From Heligmosomoides polygyrus polygyrus (lineage: Eukaryota; Nematoda; Chromadorea; Rhabditida; Heligmosomidae), in the NCBI GenBank assembly GCA_947396885.1, contig OX377202.1, forward strand, positions 21,142,001 through 21,206,000: 64,000 nucleotides of DNA, given 5' to 3'. This document shows, one piece after another, positions 35,480-46,600 of this stretch (positions within the stretch are counted from its first letter, which is position 1; the number at the start of each line of letters is the position of its first letter). A program made the translations under genes and the position numbers. The notes under the pieces were generated by a model. It saw only the letters and a program-made list of their open reading frames with translations. It was not told where the DNA came from and ran no database searches.

Positions 35480-36645
35480 TCAGCATGCTTTTGTCAACGG
35501 GCCTCGGACTTATTCTATCAGTGGGAAAAATAGGTGTTGAGATTCGACTAAATCCAGTAAAGCTTTGGCTTGGACCTGATTGGTAAAGGTTTTACCAGAG
35601 AGAAAGAAATGTTTGATAATGTGGTAATCAGTTAGAGAGATGTCTGAAGAATGTGGCGGGTGAGGCAGAACTCCAACCCCTAATTCGTTAGATTTTCGAA
35701 TAGTGATTTGTGAAGCGTGTGGGCACACGTTTCGTGCAGAAAAATCGGGCATCTTCTGTTGACCAATGCTGGCTGAAGTTGACGCAATTTTCGGTGCATT
35801 TCGTCGACTTCCTTACCGTAGGACTCTGTTGTGGATCGTTTGGCCTGGTGCCAAAAAGTTGCAATGAATCACACTAGCCGCCGACCACAGTGACCATTAC
35901 CTTTTTTGGTGGAGGTTCGCCTTTGGAAAATGCCTAGGTGGTTCATCGGCGCCTAACCACTGTTTGGAACGTTTCCTGTTATCATGCAAAATCCACTTTT
36001 TATCACAAGTGATGATTCGATCCAAAAACGGGTGAGTTTTGTTGCGAAAAAGGAGAAGAGTAAATCTCGGAACCTGATAATTTTTGTCGCACAAACAACT
36101 CGTGGGGCACTCATTTTTCGAGCCTTTTCACCTTCCCAAGGCGTTTCAAAGAGCATAAGCAACAGCAGTTTCACTGACGTCTAACTCTTCCGCGATCCAG
36201 CGAACTGTTTGGGATCGTTCAGCTTTCACCAATTCCTTCGACTCCTCGTCCACGATTGCCCTAGGTCGACCGCTACGGCGTTCTCTTCGAGGCTGAAATC
36301 TCCGGTCCGAAATTCACTGACCCACTGGAGCACAGTGCTTTCTCCAACACTATTATGCCCCACACTTGATTGATTTGCCTAGCTGTCTCGGCTGCCGATG
36401 CGGAGAGCTTGAAGTTAAAATAAAACACCGTTCGGAATTGCTCCTTCGACATGCTCCAGTAAGCCCTTCAACAGACGTATAAAATAACCTTGAAACATAA
36501 CTTATTTAGTCGGATAGAGCAAAAAATTCTGTACAGAAAGTAGCATTAATGCGCAATGCAAGTTGAATTTTTACTTAATAATAGGAGAATGAAAAATAGT
36601 AACACAAAACGCTGAAAACGTTTCCTTTCCGAACAACCTAATATA
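35480..36645 (-). pseudogene. Second mariner transposase relic
   Basis: From right to left: MSKEQFRTVFYFNFKLSASA (36480 on), a frame-broken helix-turn-helix region, LDRIITCDKKWILHDN near 36000 (family: TCDEKWILYDN, so the residue after the first catalytic Asp is Lys), then VCPHASQITIRKSNELGVGV and LPHPPHSSDISLTDYHIIKH with the last catalytic Asp. The upstream end has TTAGGTTGTTCGGAAAGG next to TATA, a mariner-like inverted repeat with TA target. It is separate from the relic at 34791: both have their own N-terminal domain. Confidence 0.85.
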
Positions 36646-37900
36646 TACAATGCCGGAAAAGAGATCATTCGTAACCATGAAAGATTGAAAAGAAAATATG
36701 GTAGCAAAATCGGTCATTTCATATGGAACCACCTAATATATGTGAATACGATGGAGGATGGACAAGCTTCATAAGAACCTTTTCGAGGACCCTTCCTACC
36801 ATATCCTACTATACAACACTATATTGTACATGTATCAGATCACTTTCTTCCTGTAATAAAGATAAAAATCACAAAGAAGAAAAGAAGGTGCGCTGAAACC
36901 TAGACCGAGGAGTCGAATTATCGGAGTTTGTGGGTGAAGCTCCCACCCAGCCAGAGGTTTATGTTTATGTTTATGTTTATTTAAGCCAACAACAAACAAC
37001 AAAGTTAACAAGCTAAATACGTAGCAAAACAATGGTTGGCTATACAACAAGAAACGATGGGGCTGATATGAAGGCATATGGAACCAGAAACAAATCTGTT
37101 AGCTGAGAAAACCCCAAGATTTAAATTCATTCCTCATCAATGTTTAGTCATTGATTCCGTAGAAGTCATTTCCATACAAGATTATAAGAAGATATATTAT
37201 CTTTCTTCCTAATACTTAGGTAAACTACAATTAGACTGTGTGCGAGCGTACTATTGGAGGGTAAAAAGAGCGGTTTTGCAAAAACCAGCCAAGTTATAGC
37301 GTGGTATGTACGAAATTCGTAAATTCCATACCACTCTCGAGCAACATTCTTGGCAAGTCACACCTAAGCGTAAGGATATAGCCTTTCGAACTTAGGCGAG
37401 GCCGAGCTTCTTTCAGTGACAGCCTATGTCGCTTCTATAACTTCAGACTGGTTGACCATGAAAAACCGCAGCTATTGATAGACTGATAAAAGTTTCGGAA
37501 TGTTTTTTCAATATATTGTCTTCTTTCTATCCAGCTTACCATTTAGTATACAGTAAATTGCATGAAACTATTGAGAAAAAATGAGATGACTTCACGTATC
37601 AAGAGAGAAGAGATGTAACTGGATTCAGTCATATGTGTTCTTATAACAAATACAATCTATGGGATTAACTCAAGCTAAGCAGAAATTTGAAACAAGTGTG
37701 AAAAAAACACAAAAACAATCTATATAACACAGGGTAAGGGAACGAGTACTATAATAGTTATTCGTTGTGAACGACTACTGTACTTGCTAGATCACTACGG
37801 TAGAAAGATCCATCCAGTAAGGTCTATATGGACCTTTTGAACGCTGAACATCCGACAAGATCTAGGCGGTTCCTGGAATACTTGAGCTCTACTGCAATAA
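36646..37900. other. Intergenic stretch with a TTTATG hexamer repeat
   Basis: Contains four TTTATG units at 36958-36984 and a second mariner-like end (TTAGGTGGTTCCATATGAAA on the minus strand, about 36735-36716). No gene recognised. Confidence 0.45.
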
Positions 37901-37904
37901 ATTT

Positions 37905-40560
37905 TTGAAAAAAAAAACCATTAAAAACATTTAAAAAAATCCCTTTTGCCTGAGATATGACTCTAGCCTCTGGTTGAAGATAGCTGCTGTTGGCGATGCA
38001 ACTACATCGTTTGGCAAGCTATTCCACACTCTCGGAGCTCGTACAAGAAACGATTCCAGAAACTGCTGGGTCCGAACTCCTCCAGTAGAAATTCGCAGTG
38101 AATGGCCTCTTGTTCTATCACTAAATTCCGAGAAGTTAAAAAATTCATCCCTGTCAATATCCACAGCACAGTGGACTATTTTAAATATTAAATTTTCGTC
38201 ATAAATTACTCTTCTCAGCTGAAGGGATGTACTTCCAAGAACAGTCAGTCTAGCTCGATAGCTGATATTGAACAACCCGTTTCTCATAAATATCTGGTTC
38301 GTAAATCTTTTTTGCACCCTTTCAATTTTGTCGACGTAAGTCCGCTTAGATGGAGACCAGATTGGTGTGCAGTACTCAAGCAGCGGCCTTACCTATACAG
38401 TGAAAAGTCGAAATAAAGTAAAACTGTCACGTGTTCGAAAAGCACGCAGAATGAAATTACATTTCCTGTATGCCCTGGCAACTATATCGTCTATATACCT
38501 TTCAAAGGAAAGGGAGCTGGAGTAAAGTACGCCTAGGTCTCGCACCTCACTCGTAACTTGCAAGTCAAGATTGCCCATCTGAAAAGTTATCTCGGGGATC
38601 TCTATCTCTTGGGTGGGTGCTTCCAATACACATTACAGTAGTTTTTTCACGGGAAATATCCAACATCCACTTGTATGACCATGCATGAACGGAGCCGAGA
38701 CCATGTCGCAAAATATCCGTATTGTTAAACGAAAATATCTTCGAATCATCAGCGTAAAAGGAGCAGTGTACCCCAGAAGGAAGACAGTCTGGGAGGTCGT
38801 TGACATAAAGCAGGAACATGAGTGGTCACAAGCATGTTCCCTGGGGAACCCCGCTAGGAGTTTCATACGTGTCAGACACAACATGGTTTACTAGAACAGT
38901 CTGCGTTCGTCCACTTAAAAAGGATTGTAAAAATTTTAGAAGACACCCTTCAACGCCATAATCTCGCAGCTTTACACACAAAAGATGCAGATTAATAGAA
39001 TCAAAGGCTTTGGCGTAATCGAGGAAGCACACGGTAACGTACCCACGAGTATCCACTATTTTTTGCCAAAGTGGAACAGTTGAAGCGAGAGCTGTTACAG
39101 TAGACTTTCGTTCAAGAAAACCATGCCGTGACTTTGCAAGAAGATTATTTACTCGTAAATAACCATAGATTTGACTGCGCACTATCCTCTCCAAGACCTT
39201 ACTTGTGGAAGACGTAAGACAGACAGGTCTATAATTTCTGTAGTTGGTCCTGTCTCCTTTTTTAAATATTGGTCTTACAAAACTTTTCTTCCAAATCGAT
39301 GGAACCTCACCGTGAAGAAGGCACCAGTTGAACAAAAGTGTGAGCACGGGAACTAGACCAATTGCTGCCTTTTTCAGAAAGATGTAAGGTATATAATCAG
39401 GCGATATAGAACAGCGCTCTGGCAAGCCAGTCAAAGTTTTGTAAACAAGTTCACTGTTGATATCAAGGAAGTCTAATTTGGAGGAAGTAAAAGTCGGACA
39501 ATCAGTATCCACTTTTGGATGTGATTTATAAACAGACTTGAAGAATGATGCAAACACCCTGGCCTTATCCATATCAGACTCACAGAGCTCACCATTATCA
39601 TTGAATATAGATCCAATGTTATTTTTTAGCTTAAGTCGACTGTTCACGAACTTGTAAAAGAGTCTCGGGTTCTTGGAGAGAGCTATTTTCTCTTCTATTT
39701 GAAGGTTCAAATTAGCCAACTCTCTTTTGAGTTTCCTAGAAAACCGGATGTATTTCTGTGGACCTATACGTGCTTGAGCATAGTATAAATTCTTTACCTT
39801 GGTAGCAAGCTTTCTTAATTTTACAGGATAGCGCATTTCTTTTCGAGCCATCTTTTTTATCGGAACCAATTCTTTAATCAGCCGATAACAATTTTCCAAA
39901 TAAACAGAATAACATTGGTCTGCAGAGCTACAATGGGACATCATATTGCGCCAGTTAATTTTCAACAGGCTGTCACAAATCGCAGAGTAATCACCTTTGA
40001 AAAAGTCGAATTCAGAATGTTTATACATCTGTTTTGCTTTCCGTCTTTTGAAATGAAAAGACACCATTCTGTGGTCTGAGGTGGAAAATGGAGGCAAGAT
40101 GTTTACATCATAAATAATATCCTCGCTATTCGTTAAAACCAGGTCTAGAATATTAGACCCCAGTGTTGGAACGGTAACAAGCTGATTCAAAGCGTATTCA
40201 TTACAGAATTCATAGAACTCAGAAGCTGATCCATAAATTCTGTAAGATTTTCGTGTATGTGTCCAATCAATTGTAGGGAAATTCATGTCCCCTAAAATTA
40301 CGGAGTCCGGTGCGTTATCGAGTATCTCGGATACGTAAGTTAAGGCGTCATGAAAGAATGAGGACTCACAGACAGGACTTCGGTAAAGCAAGATGAAGCA
40401 TGTGGCCTGCTGATCTGAACTAACGCGTAAAATAAGACTGGCGTTTGGCGGTCGGTAAGCCGCTGAACGCCTGGTACTTTCTAAGTTCAAGAATCCTCTT
40501 TCGAACGCTGGCGATGACATGTGTTCGAATACTAAGAAGGAGGACCAGTCTTTTTATATA
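37905..40560 (-). pseudogene. Nearly full-length CR1/Jockey-type LINE, three lesions
   Basis: A continuous frame of about 564 codons (40520-38826) has the C-terminal part of the AP endonuclease (VILGDMNFPTIDW, STSDHRMVSFHF) and the fingers and palm of the RT (VPSIWKKSFVRPIFKKGDRT, NYRPVCLTSS, FLDYAKAFDSINL, GVPQGTCL). A single TGA at 38826-38828 then interrupts the frame, which resumes directly as PLMFLLYVNDLP and the catalytic FYADDSKIF. A one-base shift near 38590-38620 and a TAG at 38393-38395, within the YVRPLLEY motif, are the only other lesions to the C-terminus at 37931. The 5' end is truncated within the endonuclease. A T/A-rich tail follows at about 37920-37905. So few lesions imply a recent insertion. 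Confidence 0.93.
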
Positions 40561-40602
40561 GGTCTGCATTCACATATGGTGATTACATAGCCGAAACCAT
40601 TT

Positions 40603-43600
40603 TTAGAACAATCCCAAGAACAAAGCAGTTTCAATCAGCACGTCCTGCTTTTCAGCTTCTGCGTGATGAAAGTTGCGTTCACAAAGGCAACACGAACTGA
40701 ACGACGATTTTGGAGGAATCCTGAGATTGCCCATCGAATAAGTAATGCAACGGCGAACGGGTGCCAGAGACGGATTCCGTAAACCACCTAAAACAAGCAT
40801 TGATAAGGTTCACTAAAAAAGTCCACAATAGAAGTAGGCTGCTCACTAGGTTGTATATGTCCACGGAACGTTCAGTAGTCGGTAGGCCTAATATCGACAG
40901 GATGACGTTATCGAACAGCATCGTTGATGATAGAATTACATATGTCATTTGGAGCAGGAGCTGTAATACACTACGCACGCAAGCGAAAAAGAAAAAATTT
41001 AAAAAATATAAAAAGGATACAAGCACGAGTGTTTATTATTCTCAATCAATTTGGAATGTGTCACGCCTTCTATCACGAAGTATTATTCTAGGCATGTGTT
41101 GAAGGCGTATTTGACCTAGGCATTCTCTTGAATTGCCAGGTTGAAGGTCAACTTACAGCGATTATCTTCCTGGACAACTCGTTAGCTACCATACACCGTT
41201 TCCGCAGTGGTAGAATGCTACGTTTGAGAGCTGCAATCTAACCACGGTTATGTATCAGGTCATTGGACCTCCAAATGGGCGTCACCGGTTTTTTAGTGAT
41301 GATGTTTGTACTGTGATGTTGGTGCCTCGGGGGTTTCTTCTAAAATATCGATGTTCTCGCAGATAGCTTTGAGATGGAAAACTCCCAGCGTTGTTAAAAA
41401 ATTAGTTGAGTGACCTATATTCTGATCAATGCAGTTTTATTTATTTATTTATTTAATCATAGCGCGGATACATGGCACACACGCGTAAAAACACAGTAAG
41501 GAAAATGATTGAATCAGTACTGGAAAACAGCAGAATACAGAACATGAAACAATTACTAAAAGGTACAGGACAAGGTCTGAATGTGAAGACAACTACTGCA
41601 ATAACTTAACAGAAATTTCTGGAATTTACGCAGAAGCAAGTATAGGAGTTCTCGTTGTCCGCAGGCAGCAAGTTGAGCTCGCGTAAGCTTCTGTATCTCA
41701 AAAAATGTGAACTTTGCCGTGGTACTTGCAACAGGAACATCTAGGCGGAGTTTCCTTCTTCTTGTTCTAATTACTTGGCCTTGGAAAAATTGGAAAGGGT
41801 TTGTCTGCAGTTTTCCAGTGAGAATCTTAAAAAGCACTTTCAGCTCAGCTACATTTCTTCTATATTGCAGGGATTTTAGAACGAACATTCCCTTTCTTTC
41901 TCGTCTAATTGGGAAAGCGGGTAATTTGAACCAAAGCACCGCATTATTAGTTTTCGTGTGAAATTATCTTGAATGCTTTCCAGCATGTCTTCCTCTTCCT
42001 GGAAGGACTAAACTGAAGAGATTATGTGTGCGAAAGATCACAATTTTCACCACAGCATTGTAGTGCTTATCAAAATTGAGCTTCTTATTTATTGTTAAGA
42101 AACCCAAGCCTCGATCATCCTCAACTAGTTTGAGATCAGTGGTTTGTAACTTATAAACAGGTAATCTTTACGTATTATTCGCCCCAGTAGGTAAGCAACA
42201 GGATTTCTCCGGTGCAATTGGAAGTTCCCACTGGCTAGTCCAACTACCTTTGTAGTCAAGTGGCGCTTGGATACTGTGAGTATCCTCGTCTTCCTTGATG
42301 GTTTTGTATAATTTTACATCATCAGCGTACATTTTTCAGAACACCCCCAATCCGGCGATAGTATCTGGAAGCTCATAAGTGTATGGAAGGAAAAGTAAAA
42401 TTGTGAGCATTCCTCCCTGTTTAACACCAGTGCAGGCGCAAAACACGAAGGATACTGTTTCTTCGACATCGAACAGGTATGTTCTCCCGCTAAGTAAATC
42501 GCGACTCCACTCAGTTATCTTAGGATGAATACCAATCACATCAATTTTGTGCAATAATTTGGGTACTGGGACCTTATCGAAAGCTTTCGAAAAGTCTAGA
42601 TGTACCACAGCTGTCCTATTTTTATTTTACATAGCTTCAGTACAATCATTAAGAGACGTGAGCATTGATGTTTCAATGTTTCATCCTTGCAAAACACCAA
42701 ATAAGTACTTTACTAGTACTTATTACTAGTAATACTAGTAACACTATTACTATTACTTATTACTAGTATTAATATTACTTCAGTGTATGCTAGGATAAAA
42801 GGATATTTTTTATCCTTTTATCCTAGCATACACTGAAGTAATACTGATAGGGGTTAGTTTTTCGGGTTGCTCAACGGAGATTTCTTATCATTAGAAATAG
42901 ACGTAGCGTCTTTTGGGTAATTCGGGCGTCATGATGCTAAAATTGAAATTATGTTCTAAAGGATAAATTGTGTGGCCTAAAATCAGCTTCATGAAACTAA
43001 GTAGAATTAAGTCAGGGAAGGCAGAGTAGGATCTTGACCATTTTGAGATAATACCATAAATCTCCTCTTTGTGAAACCACGGCGAAGCGTCCATTTGTGG
43101 AAAGGAGTGAACAGGAAATGACTTGATCCCTTCTCGTAGGAAATAATTATATCCAAAGATGTGGGCTCCAAATTGATCTGAACTTCAAACGATTCAACTC
43201 ATTTTGACGCGGACGGCTACTTCATAACTGACATCACATAAAGGATAAAGGATAAAGGACGGCGTTACTCAATCCTCTTGGGATGCGCCACGCATTCGAC
43301 ATCTACGGGATATCGTGGAGGCGATCTGAATGCGTATTTGGCCATACAATGACTTGCGGTGGCCAGCCGATGATCAAGTCAGCGCTCTATCCTTCCCAGA
43401 CAGGTCTGGTACCAATTCACCGACCCCGTAGGGATGGAAGGCTTGGTTGGCCTGGGCGGGAAATCCGAACCAGGAACCTGGTATCGGGTGCACGCGACAG
43501 TCGCGCCTCCTCCGACTGCGCTACACCGCCCCTACCGACATCACATACATTTTCGTAATCCATGGGTTTGGACGATCGTACTGATGTAGTCCCTCGAAGG

Positions 43601-46600
43601 ATTCACTACTTTGCGTACCATCAGTTCTGAGAATTTTGTCGATTTCGGGCGATTTCAGTTTAGCAATGCCAAGTCTTTTGACTATTATACTTGCTCACTT
43701 GGTTAAACGCATTAGACGGTGCCGTGTTATAGAAGGAAAACCTTCAGGAAAAAAACCTTCAGTGCCCATATGCTTCCAAAGTTGCTCACATGACAGTTCT
43801 TGGAACCAGTGGCCGCATTTTTCCTGCAGTTGAGAGGTCGCAGTTTGATTTCCTCGAAAAAAAATCGGAGTGTTGGCGTTCTACGAAAACAACCTGCTTC
43901 CTTCCACATGTGATGCTTCGAAAAAATTGCACAAGATTCCTGCTTTTCGCAATAATGGTTTTTTGGAATTTGCAACAGTTTTTGAAATGATCCTGAGTTG
44001 GCTTCTGTAATAAACTTGATGGATATTTTTGCAGCGGGGATCTTTTGCAACTTATCCGAAACAACACATATGATAGAATGCAGAATGCTTCCGTAGGTCA
44101 TCAATTCTCTAGTTTTTCTTCATTAAAGAAACCAATCGGTGGCCGTTTCAGTCGTGGAAAAAATGCGCGGATTAGTGCCAAAAAATGTCGTGGGGGCAAC
44201 TTTGGAGCTGATGCTGATCCGGAATATGTTATTCGTTTATGGAGGTGAGACTTAATTCAAATTGCGCTTCTGTAATGGTGCTCTTTTGCACCTGTTCACT
44301 TATAGCTTTGATGGACTGTGTGCGACGTTGAACGCGGCAAGGATGCGACGTCGTTCTGAGCTAATGCCGACCGCCCTATTCTGTAGCATCTGAAATGCTG
44401 CAAGCTACAGACATGAGTTCGGCAGTGGATGAAGTATAGGACTTGAAAGCACAAAGGAGGACGTTTTATGTTGGCTCTCAATTTAACGGCTAGTCTAACG
44501 TACAATGACGTGATAGGCACCTTTCAGTGTTAGTAGCGAAGTTCCGTTATTTGTCTATCATCTATGGTTAGGGAGAGCTTCGTCATCAAAAAAAAAGGAA
44601 TTTCGCTTCCGACAGTGAAAAGTAACTATCAAACCATTGGAGGGTAAAACTAGCTAGGCGACTGAAAGCAGACGTTAACGTGCAAAAATCTACACACAAA
44701 ATCAGACTGAACCCTGCAGTTTTCATGAAAATCTATCATCTCCACTATCAGGGCCTTCGTGCGTCCAAGCTTAAAGGTCATTAGTAAACGCTCACAGCTT
44801 TGAACTCTGATAACTTCTGCGTTCCTTGCTCACGGCAGCCGTAACTCGCTCACAGCAATCAGTATTCTGAAACCTTTTGATGCACATTTCAACGTCGCGG
44901 TTTACTTTGAAGTGCTCCCATGTTGGATAGTGAAGAAAGTGCTCTTTTATGGCTGCTTCAAAAGGATACCACTGAAATTGTCAAAGTGGGCACCTTCCTG
45001 ACCTGCATGATCAACGACATCAACATTTTGTTATGCAGTCGTCGCGCATTTGATGACATAACGAAACGCTTAAAGTGTCGTTTCACAATGAAATAACACA
45101 CTGAAATGGATAGTGCTCCGATAGGTAGGAAAGCGACTTCCGTGACATCGGCGACTAGGAAGTTCTGAAAAACAATCGATAGCCTAAAATCTTGCAGCTG
45201 TTGATGATGGTATCCATTAAACTGCAGACTGCAACATTACATGGGCGGTCGTAGTGCATACGTAATACACTGGTAGTGACTAGGGAGCTGTCCCAACACT
45301 GCGCTGGAATGTCTGAAACAAATAGGGCAGGAATCCCCCCCCCCCAACGGCCACACAACATGTTTTGTTTTTGCCAAATCTCTAGGAAAGCGAGGAGGAA
45401 GCAGCCAAAATTTCTTCGAGGAGATGACGCAGTTGTTGGCGCGGTGTTAGCGCGAATTGGGTGACGCAAAGAACTAGCACAATCCTGTCTGTATTTCTCT
45501 GCATTTCTCTGCATCACATACTACGTAGGCCGGTATGGTGAATCCGCGGTAAGACGATACCAGCGGTATCGTTGATGAATCCGGTCCCCGGCGCCCCCGA
45601 ATGGTTACTGTATACCGATTAGCGCCCTGCTCCTCTAGCCCCCTCCCCCACATTTCGTATCTTATTGAACAGGCCTGCCTGGTGAATCGCTTTACTGCTG
45701 TTGTTTCCACAATTCGACTTATTTTGTGGGGGTTTAGCTAGGAAATGACGATTTGTCTGCAGAACCAGGCAAGGGAAGGAACTCCAGGCCACAGTCAATT
45801 CAAACTACTATTCAGAAAGTATTCTCAGTGAGTTCTAGCTTGAAAAAATGTGGTGCATCCAAGCTGCTCGTGTGCAAACTGCTTTCGTTGCTCAGGGGAG
45901 TCCGCAGCTTGGTTCTGCGCTCTGGAGCACAGATGCGTACACAGCTGGAAAAATACGCAGCAAACGCCTGCAAATTGTGCGGACGTCAAAACCTCTCAAT
46001 CTCAACCAGTCAGCTGAAATGCAAACATCGGACCAAACCGAAGACCTCCCTCGCACGAAGCAACGACACTCTCCACTGCGCCCCGGAGCAGCTTGTAGGC
46101 GGTGCCATCGTGGTCGTAAAAGAGGCCCGGAAATGGCCTGCAAGGCAAAACACCCAAATCGCCTAAAACCAATCGATCGCCGTGAAATCTGTTCATAATT
46201 GAGCACTGTTGCTGTCGCTCCCGTGCTGCCGTCAACTTCCCGCTGGCGACTCGAGCTATCATACAAGACCCATTTCTCATCCACATTTATTAAGAAATCT
46301 AAAAACGCGAAAGTTTGGTTATATGTTGAAGCGAGACAAGAACTGCTCGTTAGTCAAGTCATTGGACATCCACTTCTGCTTCTAGTGAAGATGCCGATTG
46401 AGAGCAGATGCCTTTATGCTATAACAAAGTAGACACCCATATAAGCTGCTATCTTTTGGATATTTGTGTTCGGCTATGATCCAACAGCTGCTCTTGAAAA
46501 TTGAAAGTCTAGCGACAACCTCCAATCAGGAACGGTTTGTCCTCGAGGTGAAAATCTCGAGAAGAGAACTTTCGAAGCAATATCTCATTGTACTTTCAGG

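Noticed and set aside
36835..37077. 80-codon minus-strand frame with HKHKHK
   Set aside because: Generated by the TTTATG hexamer repeat and flanking sequence.
43241..43536. Functional tRNA gene in SINE-A or SINE-B heads
   Set aside because: A and B boxes are present, but no complete acceptor stem or anticodon arm can be drawn, and copies carry retroposon tails and target duplications.
45155..45517. 120-codon minus-strand open frame
   Set aside because: No family similarity, no splice sites in phase with neighbours, and it spans a C9 run.
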